Counted from the stretch's first letter, positions 20,277 through 29,535 are shown. The stretch: DNA of 39,313 bases from Alphaproteobacteria bacterium (GCA_024279095.1 JAJRRY010000134.1:1-39313), one strand, 5' to 3'. Made by a program: numbers and translations. Notes: generated from the letters alone by a model not told the origin.

Positions 20277-22616
20277 ATGTCACATCAGGTTTCAGAATCG
20301 GGATTCCACGGGCAGGAAGAGGGGGGCCGCGCTACTCAGACCATCATGCTGCCGGGTGCGCATGAAGAAGGACAGGCACGAGAATCCGAAGGCATGGACC
20401 TGTTCGGATTTCTTGGCGCCCTGCGGCGGCAGTGGAGAATCATCGCCGTGACCCTTCTGGCGTTTCTTGTTGCCGCCGGTGCATGGGCATGGTCGCAGAC
20501 GCCACTCTACACGGCCACCACGGAGGTGCTCATCACGCCGCGTCAGCAGGCACTGATCGGTGGAGGGCTCATTTCCCCCGGGCTGTCCTCCGAGCTCATG
20601 ATGATCGAGAGCCAGGCACGCATCATCGTCTCCGAGACCGTGCTGCGCCGCGTGGTGAAGAACGAGGGGCTGGAGAACGATCCGGAATTCAACGGCACGC
20701 AACCCGAACGTGGCCTCGTGTCCCGCCTGCGGGCCCTGCTGGGGCGCGGTGGGGGCAATGCCGGCGAACCGCATGAAGAAATCGCCCTGCGCACCCTCAT
20801 GAAACGCCTGAAGGTGCGGCGGGCGGAGAAGACATTCGTGCTCGAGATTTCCGTGACCTCCGAAGATCCCGGCAAGGCGGCGCGGCTGGCAAACGCCATC
20901 GCACGTGCCTACATCGCCGATCAGACCGAGGCCAAGGCCACCACCGCCGGAAAGGTGAACACCCTGCTCGCCGAACGCCTCGAGATCCTGCGCAAGCAGC
21001 TCTCGGAATCCGAGCGCAAGGTGGAGGATTTCAAGCGCAGCAACAACATCGTGGCCACTGGCAAAGATCAGATCGAAAACGAGGTGCGTCTGAAACGCCT
21101 TGGCGAAGAGCTGGAAAAGGCACGCGCCAGAGCCGCATCCGCCAGAGCCCGGGAGGAGAAGGTCCGCGCCGCACTGGCTTCCGGTGCCATCCCGGAAGCC
21201 ACGGACGAAGTCACCCGCTCCCCCGTCATCGCGCAACTGCGGGCGGAATATGCCCGGGCATCGGCTCGTGCCGCATCGCTGGCCCAGAGCCTCGGCCCGC
21301 GACATCCGGCTCTGCAGGCGGCACAGGCCCAGGCCAGACGCATCCGCGGCCTGCTGCTCGACGAACTGACGCGCATTGCCCGATCCGCAGGCGCGGAGGC
21401 GAAATCCGCCACGGGCGAGGTGCGCAATCTGGAAAAGGCACTGCAGGAACAGAAACAAATCGTCGAGCGCATCAACCGCGCCCGAGTACAGTTGCGCGAA
21501 CTGGAGCGGGAAGCGGCGGCCCGGCGGAAGGTCTACGAGGCCTTCCTGCTGAAATCGAAGGAATCGGGAGAGGCCAGCAAACTGCAGATCCCTGATGCCC
21601 GGATCATTTCCCCCGCTCTGCCGCCGGAATACACATCCTGGCCGAAGAAAAAGCTGATCCTCGGTCTTGCCGGCTTCCTGGGATTGGGCTTCGGGATCGC
21701 CTTCGCCCTGTTGCATGACTTGAGCCGCACACAACCCGGCGGCAAGGAGGAGCACACACCTCCACATGGCCGGGCACGGATCGTCATGCGCAAGCAACAG
21801 GAAAGGCTGCACCATGAAGCACCTGCGTCGCTGTCCGGTGAAGCAAACGCGCCACATCTGTTGCATACGGATCTTCACATGCCGCGCCTTGTTGCGGACA
21901 GCGCTACGTCCGGCGCCTTCCTGAATGAGGCGCACGAAGCCCTGACAGTTCCTGACACGCCGGAACGCAAGACTTTCCGGCAGGCCATGGAACGCATCCT
22001 GGACGCCACCGCGGACTGGCACGTGCTGGCCGTCACGACACCGGCCCCTGGCCATGGCGGCACGACGCTGGCCTGGGCCCTGACCATTGCCGCCGCCGGC
22101 CGCGGCGAGAACACTCTGCTTGTCGATGCCAACCGCTGCGACCCCAGGCTTTCGGAAATCCTGCTCCCCCCCGATGCTCCGAAGCTCGAACAGGCCCTGA
22201 AAGGCAGAATCCGACCTGAAAAGCTGGTCGTCCATGATCCGGAGAACCATATCCGCTTCCTGCCTCTCGCCACGGAGGATCTCCGGCATGTCAGGAAAGA
22301 GCAGCTGCGAACGTTCCGCGACTGGCTGAAGGAGCTGTTCTCCCGTTATGACCGGGTCATCATCGATGCCATGCCCGTATTGCAGGCGGATGGCCCCTTG
22401 GATCTCTCCCGGCTGGTCGACGGTGTCATCCTGTCCGTGGGACCGGAAGGTACCGACTCGGAAGTCGTGCGGAAAGCGGCTTCTCTCGTGCACGATGCCG
22501 GCCTGCCCTGCAGCATGGTAGGGAACGCCGGCGCGCAGACTCCAAGAGCCGATGATCCGGCAGACGAGCGGAAGCAGTCACCTTCCGGCGACGCGATGGT
22601 GGAGGCCGCACGATGA
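20277..22616 (+). CDS. Wzz-type polysaccharide co-polymerase fused to a degenerate BY-kinase-like domain
   Basis: 779-residue inner-membrane protein that would set polysaccharide chain length. After a polar N-terminus, a Wzz segment with TM1 (residues 53-71) leads into a periplasmic coiled-coil domain (about 75-455), with the GNVR-like RKVYEAFLLKSKESGE and a proline-rich PALPPEY before TM2 (459-480). The cytoplasmic half (580-745) resembles a bacterial tyrosine kinase. The Walker A-like APGHGGTT (590-597) has Gly where Lys is required, the A' motif reads LLVDANRCDP, Walker B is VIIDAMP, and there is no tyrosine cluster at the C-terminus. So it probably does not phosphorylate. ATG after GAGGA. 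It overlaps the next gene by 4 bp. Confidence 0.9.
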   Translation: MSHQVSESGFHGQEEGGRATQTIMLPGAHEEGQARESEGMDLFGFLGALRRQWRIIAVTLLAFLVAAGAWAWSQTPLYTATTEVLITPRQQALIGGGLISPGLSSELMMIESQARIIVSETVLRRVVKNEGLENDPEFNGTQPERGLVSRLRALLGRGGGNAGEPHEEIALRTLMKRLKVRRAEKTFVLEISVTSEDPGKAARLANAIARAYIADQTEAKATTAGKVNTLLAERLEILRKQLSESERKVEDFKRSNNIVATGKDQIENEVRLKRLGEELEKARARAASARAREEKVRAALASGAIPEATDEVTRSPVIAQLRAEYARASARAASLAQSLGPRHPALQAAQAQARRIRGLLLDELTRIARSAGAEAKSATGEVRNLEKALQEQKQIVERINRARVQLRELEREAAARRKVYEAFLLKSKESGEASKLQIPDARIISPALPPEYTSWPKKKLILGLAGFLGLGFGIAFALLHDLSRTQPGGKEEHTPPHGRARIVMRKQQERLHHEAPASLSGEANAPHLLHTDLHMPRLVADSATSGAFLNEAHEALTVPDTPERKTFRQAMERILDATADWHVLAVTTPAPGHGGTTLAWALTIAAAGRGENTLLVDANRCDPRLSEILLPPDAPKLEQALKGRIRPEKLVVHDPENHIRFLPLATEDLRHVRKEQLRTFRDWLKELFSRYDRVIIDAMPVLQADGPLDLSRLVDGVILSVGPEGTDSEVVRKAASLVHDAGLPCSMVGNAGAQTPRADDPADERKQSPSGDAMVEAAR

Positions 22617-23725
22617 ACACGCACGTGACGGAGATGCATCGGCCACGGACCACTTCCGGTCTTGCTCCCATCCTGATCGACACGACCCACATGTCGGGCC
22701 GCGCTCTGACCGGGCTGGAACGCATCACCCTCGAGCTGTTCTCCGCGAAGGCCCTCTCGCCCCTGCCGGTAGAGCACGTGAAGGCCCCCTTCCCAAGCCT
22801 TGCCGGACTGGTGGCAGGCCAGTACGTCTCTCTGCCGCTGAGACTGTACAAGGATCCACGCGCCATCCTGCTCTGTCCGGGATTCCCCCCGTCCCTGCCA
22901 CTGTTGTACTTCGGGAAGCGGGTCATCCCCTACATCCACGACCTCTTTCTGCTGACCCGTCCACAGGATCTCTCCCGCAAGGCACGCCTCTACATGGCAC
23001 CTGCCTTTCGCCGCGCCATCGAGCGTCTGCCACGCTTTCTCGTCAATTCATGCACGACCGCCGCCGAGCTGGCCCGCCATGCCCGCCCGGACGCGAAAAT
23101 CCATCTCTACAGACCGCAGGTGCGCAACGTTTTCAGCCTCTCGCCGGAAGGACGTATCGCACGGCCTGCCCCCGACACCCGACTGCGGCTGGTCGCCATG
23201 GGCACTTTGGAACCGCGCAAGAATCACATTGCAGCAGCAAGGATCCTGAGCGAGTTGCGCCGCAACTTCTTTCCCGAGGCAACGCTCGACATCATCGGTC
23301 GCGATGGCTGGGGAGACGTTGCGGACACGCTGCGGGGACGTTCCGGAATCCGACTGCACGGACACCTGCCCGACAAGGAGGTGCGACGTATCCTGAAAGC
23401 TGCGGACGTGTTCATTTCCACCTCTCATGACGAGGGGCTGGGGCTGCCCCTGCTCGAGGTGCAGTACGCCGGTCTTCCCGTAATCGCCAGTGATATCCCG
23501 ATATTCCGGGAGGTACTGGAGAACAGCGGAACGTTTGTCGATCCCTCGGATCCCTACCTTGCGGCTCTGCGCATCTTCACCATGGTGCGGAAGGAAAACT
23601 GGCGCACCCGGCATGTCGAGGCGGCACAGGCCAACATCCACAGGTGGAATAGACTGGCCGAAGAGGACCGACGGCAGGTCACGACCCTGCTCACGCGCCT
23701 TGCCGGCGGGACCGGAGAGGACTGA
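22613..23725 (+). CDS. GT4-family (GT-B fold) glycosyltransferase
   Basis: 370-residue glycosyltransferase. N-terminal domain: ILIDTTHMSGRALTGLERITLEL and VIPYIHDLFLLTRPQ. The donor-binding C-terminal domain shows LVAMGTLEPRKNHIAAARIL, LDIIGRDGW, IRLHGHLPDKEVRRILKAADVFIS, and then the E-x7-E signature SHDEGLGLPLLEVQYAGLPVIASD. It likely adds a hexose or mannose to a lipid-linked oligosaccharide. It starts at an ATG that overlaps the preceding stop (ATGA), so it is coupled to the co-polymerase. It precedes the flippase gene by 5 bp. Sugar specificity cannot be read from sequence. Confidence 0.92.
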   Translation: MNTHVTEMHRPRTTSGLAPILIDTTHMSGRALTGLERITLELFSAKALSPLPVEHVKAPFPSLAGLVAGQYVSLPLRLYKDPRAILLCPGFPPSLPLLYFGKRVIPYIHDLFLLTRPQDLSRKARLYMAPAFRRAIERLPRFLVNSCTTAAELARHARPDAKIHLYRPQVRNVFSLSPEGRIARPAPDTRLRLVAMGTLEPRKNHIAAARILSELRRNFFPEATLDIIGRDGWGDVADTLRGRSGIRLHGHLPDKEVRRILKAADVFISTSHDEGLGLPLLEVQYAGLPVIASDIPIFREVLENSGTFVDPSDPYLAALRIFTMVRKENWRTRHVEAAQANIHRWNRLAEEDRRQVTTLLTRLAGGTGED

Positions 23726-23730
23726 GCGCC

Positions 23731-25206
23731 ATGCTGCTGCGCAACACGCTGCTCTATCTGCCGGCGCAGATCCTGGCCCCCCTGCTTCAGTTCCTGGCCA
23801 TTCTCCTGTGGGCATGGTGGCTGACGCCACGCGACATGGGTATCTTCACCATCGTGGCCGCCACACAGGAACTGGGCTACCTGCTCTTTCTGTCCTGGTT
23901 CTCCGCCTACGCCCTGCGCTTCTATGATGCTGGCAGACCGGAAGGGGAGGAGGCTTCCTACCACGCTGCGGAGAACATCATCATCTTTCTGGCCGCCCTG
24001 CTCAATGCGTTTCTGGCCTTCGTGATCGTCGCCAGAGTGCTGGACATGTCCCCGGACGCCGACACCGTGCTTGCCGCAGGCGCTTTCATGGCCACCCGCT
24101 CGATCAACATCCATCTTGCCGAGCGAGCCCGGGCAGCCCACCACATCGGCGCCTATACCCTGTTGCAGGTGAGCGGACCGGCCCTGGGGCTGCTGGCCGG
24201 TTTCCTGCTCCGTCCCGTCATGCCTCTGAATGCCACCATCGCATTCTGGGCCTATGCCGCCGCCCATGCTCTGGCCATCGTGATGGCAGCGCCCCTGGTC
24301 GGCATGCGTCCGGCATCTCCCCGTCTCGCCGGTCCCATCCTGCGCAAGGCGCTCGCCTACGGCCTGCCCCTGCTCGTTGCCGGCGGCTTTTCATGGGTAG
24401 CACTGAACGCGGTGCGATATATAGCCGAAGGCTTTGAAGGAGCCGCCGCCGCCGGCCTCATCGCCGTGGGACTGGGCATCGGATTGCGCGGCACGACGTT
24501 TGCCGCCATGTTCGTCACTGCTGCCGCCTTCCCTTTGGCAGTCCGGGCCTGGCGTGAGGAAGGGGCGCAGGCGGGCATGGAACAGATCGCCCGCGGTGGT
24601 GCCCTGCTGATTGCCGCGCTGGCACCTGCCACCGTCGGGCTGTGCGCGATCACACCCGATGTTTCCGGACTGCTCGTTGCCGACAGCTACCGCGAGATCA
24701 CACAGGCCGTCCTTCCCTGGGCCATTCTGGCAGGCGCAGCAAGAAACCTGCGTTCACATTTCCCGGATCAGGTTTTCCTGCTTGCCGAGAAATCCCGCAC
24801 CGTGACCGTCATAGACGGCGCAGACGCCATCGCCACGGTGGCTGGAGCGATGGCAGGATATCTTGCGGACGGCTTGCCGGGCGCCGTGGCCGGAGCCGCC
24901 ATCGGCGCGGTGCTGGCGGCAGTCGCCAGCTTCGCACTTGCCGCCCGGATGCCGCATTTCACTTTCCCTTGGGCCGATACGGTACGCGCCCTTCTTGCCA
25001 GTACCGTCATGCTGGCCGTGCTGTTGCTGTTCGGACAGGCGGAGAGCACCACCATGCTGGTTCTGCGCATCACATGCGGTGCGCTCGTCTACGGTCTCGT
25101 CCTCGCTGCGCTCCATCCGGCAGAGACGCTGTCTTTCGTGCTGGGGTTGCGACGCAGCCGGAACTGGCGAGCGCTTTTTCGCCGGCAGAATACCACCAGA
25201 CGATGA
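23731..25206 (+). CDS. Wzx-like polysaccharide flippase (MVF/MATE-type)
   Basis: 491-residue integral membrane protein with about 12-14 hydrophobic segments, beginning MLLRNTLLYLPAQILAPLLQFLAI, as in polysaccharide transporters that move undecaprenyl-linked oligosaccharides across the inner membrane. Recognisable stretches include LLWAWWLTPRDMGIFTIVAATQELGYLLFLSWFSAYALRF near the N-terminus. It ends with a basic tail RRQNTTRR. It lies 5 bp after the glycosyltransferase in the same operon and is convergent with the OmpA-like gene. A Wzy polymerase, initiating transferase and Wza porin are not present here, so they must be elsewhere. Confidence 0.87.
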   Translation: MLLRNTLLYLPAQILAPLLQFLAILLWAWWLTPRDMGIFTIVAATQELGYLLFLSWFSAYALRFYDAGRPEGEEASYHAAENIIIFLAALLNAFLAFVIVARVLDMSPDADTVLAAGAFMATRSINIHLAERARAAHHIGAYTLLQVSGPALGLLAGFLLRPVMPLNATIAFWAYAAAHALAIVMAAPLVGMRPASPRLAGPILRKALAYGLPLLVAGGFSWVALNAVRYIAEGFEGAAAAGLIAVGLGIGLRGTTFAAMFVTAAAFPLAVRAWREEGAQAGMEQIARGGALLIAALAPATVGLCAITPDVSGLLVADSYREITQAVLPWAILAGAARNLRSHFPDQVFLLAEKSRTVTVIDGADAIATVAGAMAGYLADGLPGAVAGAAIGAVLAAVASFALAARMPHFTFPWADTVRALLASTVMLAVLLLFGQAESTTMLVLRITCGALVYGLVLAALHPAETLSFVLGLRRSRNWRALFRRQNTTRR

Positions 25207-25221
25207 CCGACCGCCTCAACC

Positions 25222-26253
25222 TCAGCGCTCTGTCAGCTTCAGCTCGATACGGCGGTTCCTCGCCTTCGCCTCCTCGGTATCCCCCGGATCGATGGGATGA
25301 AACTCGCCGAAACCGGTCGCGGCCAGGCGCTCCGGAGAAACGCCCTTGGAAATCAAGTACTTGACCACGGAAATGGCACGTGCCGCCGACAACTCCCAGT
25401 TGGACTTGAAGCGCGCCGTGCGGATGGGATCGGAATCGGTGTGGCCGTCCACCCGGAGAATCCAGTTGATGTCCGGCGGAATCTGCTTCTCCAGCTCCAG
25501 GATGGCCTCGGCCAGCTTGTCCAGTTCCTTCTTGCCCTCCTCGGTCAGGTCCGCCGAGCCCTTCGGGAAGAGCACTTCGGACTGGAAGACGAAGCGGTCG
25601 CCCACAACCCGGATGTCGGAGCGCTGCGAGAGGATGCGCCGGAGCCGTCCGAAGAACTCCGAGCGGTAACGGGCCAGTTCCTGCACCCGCCGGGCCAGCG
25701 CCGCATTGAGCCGCTTACCCAGATTGGCGATCTGGGCCTTGGCAATCCTGTCGCGTTCCTCTGCCGCCTCCAGTGCGGCGTTGAGCATGGCCACCTGTCG
25801 CCTGAGTGCTGCAATCTGCTGATTAAGCAGCTCGATCTGCGCCAGCGCCTCGGCAGAGATCTTCTTCTCCGCCGCCAGCTTGTCCTTCAGGGCGCTTACC
25901 ATCGCACCGGCCTTGCCTTCCCGTCCCTGCAGGTCGGACAGCATGGCGGACAGCGACGCGCTCTTCGCCTTTTCCGCCTTCAGGTCGTCGGTCAGTGCCG
26001 CAAGGGTGGTCTCCAGCGTCGCCTTGGCGGATTTCTCCAGAGCCAGAAGTTCGGTCAGCTCTGCGATTTGCGCCCGCAGCCTGGAGAGCACCGTATCCTG
26101 ACCGGACAGCTCACGGGCCTGCATGTACTGGGCGACCATGAAGACGGTCAGCAGAAAGATGATGACCAGCAGCAGCTGTGCCATGGCATCCACGAAGCCG
26201 GGCCAGTACAGCCCCTGCTCGCCCCGCCTGCGCCTGTTCAGAGGAGCGGCCAT
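25222..26253 (-). CDS. OmpA/MotB-family peptidoglycan-binding protein with long coiled coil
   Basis: 343 residues from the ATG at 26253, one base after the stop of the upstream MotA-like gene. A single N-terminal membrane segment (AQLLLVIIFLLTVFMVAQYM) with GFVDAMAQ before it resembles MotB/TolR/ExbD anchoring. Next comes a long coiled coil (about residues 55-200; SLSAMLSDLQGREGKAGAM and LNQQIAALRRQVAMLNAALE), then an OmpA-like domain: LFPKGSADLTEEGKKELDKLA, VDGHTDSDP, LSAARAISVVKYLISKG and GFGEFHPIDP. The VDGHTD and R-rich NRRIELKL motifs are intact, so it should bind peptidoglycan. It forms a pair with the MotA-like gene; a proton-channel stator-like complex is likely. Confidence 0.85.
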   Translation of the reverse strand: MAAPLNRRRRGEQGLYWPGFVDAMAQLLLVIIFLLTVFMVAQYMQARELSGQDTVLSRLRAQIAELTELLALEKSAKATLETTLAALTDDLKAEKAKSASLSAMLSDLQGREGKAGAMVSALKDKLAAEKKISAEALAQIELLNQQIAALRRQVAMLNAALEAAEERDRIAKAQIANLGKRLNAALARRVQELARYRSEFFGRLRRILSQRSDIRVVGDRFVFQSEVLFPKGSADLTEEGKKELDKLAEAILELEKQIPPDINWILRVDGHTDSDPIRTARFKSNWELSAARAISVVKYLISKGVSPERLAATGFGEFHPIDPGDTEEAKARNRRIELKLTER

Positions 26254-26254
26254 G

Positions 26255-27262
26255 TCACCTCCTGCGCATCCACTCGCCCAGCATGCGGCGGATCTCCGCC
26301 TGTTCAGCACTCTGCTGATCCGCCCAGGCGCGCATGACCTTCTGCTCCTCGCGCATCTGCTCCACCACCCCGGCCACCGCCTCGGCCAGCCGGTTCATCG
26401 CCTCGGTACCGGCGGCTGGCGCTCCGGCGGGAGACTCCTCCAGAACCCGAGCCAGCGTCTCGTTGATGCGCTCGATGCCCTCCTGCAGTTCGGTCATGTC
26501 CATGCTCAGGTAGTGCGGTGCGGCAAAGGCCCCACCTTCGCCAGCCTCGATGTCAGTGATCGTAGCCAGCCAGTCTTCCAGATCATTGTAGAAGCGGTTC
26601 TGCGCCTGCGCCGCCTGCAGATCGAGAAAGCCGAGGATCAGGGACCCGGCCAGACCGAACAGCGAGGACGAGAATGATGTGCCCATGCCGGCAAGCGGTG
26701 CCTCCAGTCCACTTTTCAGCTCCTCAAACACCGTTGCCGCCTCGCCTGCGGTGACATCGAGGTTGCGGATCACCTCGCCCACCGAGGAAATGGTCTGCAG
26801 CAGGCCCCAGAACGTGCCGAGCAGGCCGAGAAAGACCAGCAGGCCGATGAGGTAGCGGGAAATGTCCCGTGATTCGTCCAGACGCGAGGCCAGCGAATCC
26901 AGCAGCGAGCGCAACGACATGGGCGTGAGCACCGTCGTCCCCCGCCGGTCCCGCAACAGCGCCGCCATGGGGGCCAGCAGACGCGGCGTATAGGGGATGT
27001 CCAAAGACGGATCGGCAATGCGGAAATGGTTGACCCAGTTCACTTCCGGAAACAGCCGGATCACCATTCGGAAGGTATAGATCACGCCCAGAAAGAGCGT
27101 GAACAGGATCAGGCCGTTGAGCCCCGGATTGGCCATGAACGCCGTACGGATCTGCGGAAAGAGGACTGCCACCACGATGCCCGCCAGAATGAGAAACACC
27201 ATCATCCGCACGAGGTAGATCACGGGCTTTTCCAGCACCGCACCGAATGCCGCATCCTTCAT
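26255..27262 (-). CDS. MotA/TolQ/ExbB-like proton channel protein
   Basis: 335-residue inner-membrane protein. Two N-terminal membrane segments (IYLVRMMVFLILAGIVVAVL and GLILFTLFLGVIYTFRMVI), then after a cytoplasmic loop the paired TolQ/MotA helices YLIGLLVFLGLLGTFWGLLQTI and MGTSFSSSLFGLAGSLILGFLDL. The TFWGL and SLFGLAGSL motifs are typical of the family. A C-terminal coiled-coil tail follows. I chose the ATG at 27262 because GGGAGAG lies 10 bases upstream; an ATG at 27298 is the alternative. Partner is the adjacent OmpA-like protein. Such pairs are common in alphaproteobacteria and often labelled MotA; the position away from flagellar genes argues against a flagellar stator. Biological role unknown. 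Confidence 0.83.
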   Translation of the reverse strand: MKDAAFGAVLEKPVIYLVRMMVFLILAGIVVAVLFPQIRTAFMANPGLNGLILFTLFLGVIYTFRMVIRLFPEVNWVNHFRIADPSLDIPYTPRLLAPMAALLRDRRGTTVLTPMSLRSLLDSLASRLDESRDISRYLIGLLVFLGLLGTFWGLLQTISSVGEVIRNLDVTAGEAATVFEELKSGLEAPLAGMGTSFSSSLFGLAGSLILGFLDLQAAQAQNRFYNDLEDWLATITDIEAGEGGAFAAPHYLSMDMTELQEGIERINETLARVLEESPAGAPAAGTEAMNRLAEAVAGVVEQMREEQKVMRAWADQQSAEQAEIRRMLGEWMRRR

Positions 27263-27408
27263 GGCCCCACTGCTCTCCCGGATCAGATTTCGCACCATGC
27301 GGCAAGGACTTCCGCATACCGGCACTTACCATAGCCCAGCGACCGGATGTTGGCAAAAGGAACAGATTCAATTAATGATTGATTCAAAAGGAATTGATCT
27401 ACTTAAAA

Positions 27409-27924
27409 ATGCATACGCCGGAAAAAATTCTGCTGCTCGCAATCCTTCTGGCCTTTGCCTATCCGCTGGTGAAACGGCTCCTGCTGGAATGGGCACAACC
27501 GGCGCGGATGGAACTTCTGGAAATCGTGAAAAGAATCATGAACAGCCCGGAGTACGGACCGGAAGAGAAGTGTTATGTCCGGACCATCGCAGACAAAGCC
27601 CTAGACTGGAAGGAAACGGCCCTCATAGCAGCCCTGTTTCCCTATTTTCTGGCATTGGAACTTCTGGAAACCGGACAGAACAGAGAAATTTACGCCCGGC
27701 TGTCAAAGGATGAAGATTTTCAGCGGCTTGTCGATCTCGAAATCCGTTCTTCCATCGCAGCAAATCCCATTGCCGCAACAGTCATTTTCATCGAAATATC
27801 CGCCGTTCTGCTTGTCGGCATGATATTCGGCGCCGGACTGGACTTCGCCAGAAAGCTTTTCATGGGTCTTCTGACGCGCAATCTTCCGAACGTACCGGTA
27901 CCCGCCACGAATCGCGGCCGATGA
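27409..27924 (+). CDS. Hypothetical membrane protein, unrecognised, lower GC than neighbours
   Basis: 171 residues from the ATG at 27409 (MHTPEKILLLAILLAFAYPL); an in-frame TTG at 27379 would add 10. A ribosome-like AAAAGGAA lies about 15 bases before the ATG, so the start is uncertain. An N-terminal hydrophobic segment, a charged helical middle (MELLEIVKRIMNSPEYGPEEK, KCYVRTIADKALDWKETAL) and a C-terminal membrane segment (AATVIFIEISAVLLVGMIFGAGL) are visible. The leader is AT-rich and the gene uses more A/T-ending codons than its neighbours, a hint of lateral transfer or of reduced constraint. Divergent from the MotA-like gene and convergent with suhB (3 bp apart). Confidence 0.6.
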   Translation: MHTPEKILLLAILLAFAYPLVKRLLLEWAQPARMELLEIVKRIMNSPEYGPEEKCYVRTIADKALDWKETALIAALFPYFLALELLETGQNREIYARLSKDEDFQRLVDLEIRSSIAANPIAATVIFIEISAVLLVGMIFGAGLDFARKLFMGLLTRNLPNVPVPATNRGR

Positions 27925-27927
27925 GGC

Positions 27928-28716
27928 TCACTTCGCGGCACGCAGAACCGTGGCCAGCATGGGGAAGACGCCGTCGGCAGCGGCCAGCACGTTGCCGGTA
28001 GCGAGCACGTCCGGGCCGCCGTCCAGGTCTTCCACCCGACCGCCCGCCTCGCGCACCATGAGCACGCCAGCGGCGATGTCCCAGATCTTCAGGCCACGTT
28101 CCCAGAAGCCATCGAAGCGGCCCGCCGCCACCCAGGCGAAATCCAGAGACGCCGCCCCGAAGCGGCGCAGGCCGGCCACCTGCTCCTGCACCACCGCCAG
28201 CTCCTTGCGGAACTGCGCCAGATCGGCCCGGCCGCGATGCGGGCAGCCGTTGACGATTACCGCCTCCGAAAGCCCCTTGCGGGCCGAACAGCGGATTCGC
28301 CGATTGTTCAGAAAGGCGCCCCGGCCACGTTCGGCATGGAACAGCTCGTCGGTGACGGGATTGTAGATCAGGCCGGCCACCAGATCCCGACCCTTGCGCA
28401 GGGCGATGGACATGGCGAAATGCGGGATGCCGTGGATGAAGTTGGTGGTGCCGTCCACCGGATCGATGATCCAGAAATGCTCGCCATCACCGGCCTCGTC
28501 CTCGCCCTCTTCCAGAATGAAGCCAAACGCCGGACGGGCACGATGCAGTTCCTCGCGCAGGATCTCCTCGGTGCGCCGGTCGGCCCGGGTGACGAAATCC
28601 GCCGGCCCCTTGCGCGAAACCTGCAGATTCTCCACCTCGCCGAAGTCGCGCCGCAGGGGACGGGCCGCCTTGCGGGCGGCCTTCACCATGACGTTGATGA
28701 GTGCCGACTGGGACAT
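27928..28716 (-). CDS. suhB: Inositol-1-monophosphatase family protein (SuhB)
   Basis: 262-residue Mg2+-dependent phosphatase of the FIG/IMPase fold. The metal-binding motifs are all present: ILEEGEDE near residue 68, WIIDPVDGTTNF near 82, and the C-terminal WDIAAGVLMVREAGG. SuhB proteins dephosphorylate inositol phosphates and, in enterobacteria, also affect RNA polymerase antitermination. The N-terminus MSQSALINVMVKAARKAARPL is typical. It lies 60 bp after efp on the same strand. The gene is convergent with the preceding orphan protein gene. Confidence 0.93.
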   Translation of the reverse strand: MSQSALINVMVKAARKAARPLRRDFGEVENLQVSRKGPADFVTRADRRTEEILREELHRARPAFGFILEEGEDEAGDGEHFWIIDPVDGTTNFIHGIPHFAMSIALRKGRDLVAGLIYNPVTDELFHAERGRGAFLNNRRIRCSARKGLSEAVIVNGCPHRGRADLAQFRKELAVVQEQVAGLRRFGAASLDFAWVAAGRFDGFWERGLKIWDIAAGVLMVREAGGRVEDLDGGPDVLATGNVLAAADGVFPMLATVLRAAK

Positions 28717-28776
28717 GTTCCGTTGTCGCCTTTCGCCGTTCTGGTCAGGAAGTCGCGCCGCCCGCCTGGTACCGGA

Positions 28777-29343
28777 TCAGGCATCGGCGCGCTTGACGTA
28801 GGTGCAGTCCTCGGTGTTGACGACGATCTTTTCGCCTGCCGACACGAAAGGCGGAACCATGACCCGCAGGCCATTTTCCAGAATGGCAGGCTTGTAGGAG
28901 GAAGCGGCCGTCTGCCCCTTCACCACCGGTTCCGCCTCGGTCACCTCCAGCGTCACATGCTGGGGCAGGGAGACGCCCAGCGGCGTGCCCTCGTGAGATT
29001 CCACCGTGACCACCATGCCGTCCTGCAGGAAGGCAGCACGGTCACCGAGAAACTCGCGCGGCAACTCGATCTGGTCGTAGGTCTCCATGTCCATGAAGAC
29101 CAGCATGTCGCCCTGCTCGTAGAGATACTGGTAGTCCTTCTGCTCCAGCCGCACGCGCTCCACGTTTTCCGAAGCCCGGAAGCGTTCGTTGAGCTTGGTG
29201 CCGCCGACGATGGCCTTCATCTCCACCTGGGCGTAGGCGCCGCCCTTGCCCGGCTTGACGTGCTCCACCTTGACCACCACCCACAGCTGGTCCTTGTGCT
29301 TCAGCACGTTGCCCGGCTTGATCTCGTTGCCCTGTATCTTCAT
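28777..29343 (-). CDS. efp: Translation elongation factor P
   Basis: 188-residue EF-P, which relieves ribosome stalling at polyproline. It starts [21 protein letters not shown], includes [17 protein letters not shown] with the modifiable Lys33 (the position lysylated in many bacteria), and ends [33 protein letters not shown]. The three OB-like domains have normal length. The reading frame extends upstream, but the family N-terminus fixes the ATG at 29343. suhB follows at 60 bp. Two gene-free features precede it: 192 bp with no obvious promoter signature. Confidence 0.97.
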   Translation of the reverse strand: MKIQGNEIKPGNVLKHKDQLWVVVKVEHVKPGKGGAYAQVEMKAIVGGTKLNERFRASENVERVRLEQKDYQYLYEQGDMLVFMDMETYDQIELPREFLGDRAAFLQDGMVVTVESHEGTPLGVSLPQHVTLEVTEAEPVVKGQTAASSYKPAILENGLRVMVPPFVSAGEKIVVNTEDCTYVKRADA

Positions 29344-29535
29344 GTCCGGTTCCGTCGTCGTATAGATCCGCAACGTGCCCGACCGAAACTCTGGCGGACC
29401 CGTCATCCATTCCGTTTTCAGCATCTCCGCCACGCCGCAGCCACGGAGGACAGTCCCGCACCGGCATCCCGCCACATGGGCACGCATGGAGGAGTTGCGC
29501 CTTTACCTAAAGCATTTTGCCCGAAGGCGTAAGGG

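Noticed and set aside
20292-22493. 733-codon minus-strand frame over the co-polymerase
   Set aside because: Shadow frame; the plus-strand protein has clear Wzz and Walker-like regions, a ribosome site and overlap with the next gene.
25222-27262. Zorya anti-phage system (ZorA/ZorB)
   Set aside because: The MotA-like/OmpA-like pair resembles ZorAB in layout, but no ZorC, ZorD or ZorE-like gene is adjacent; the neighbours are polysaccharide and housekeeping genes.
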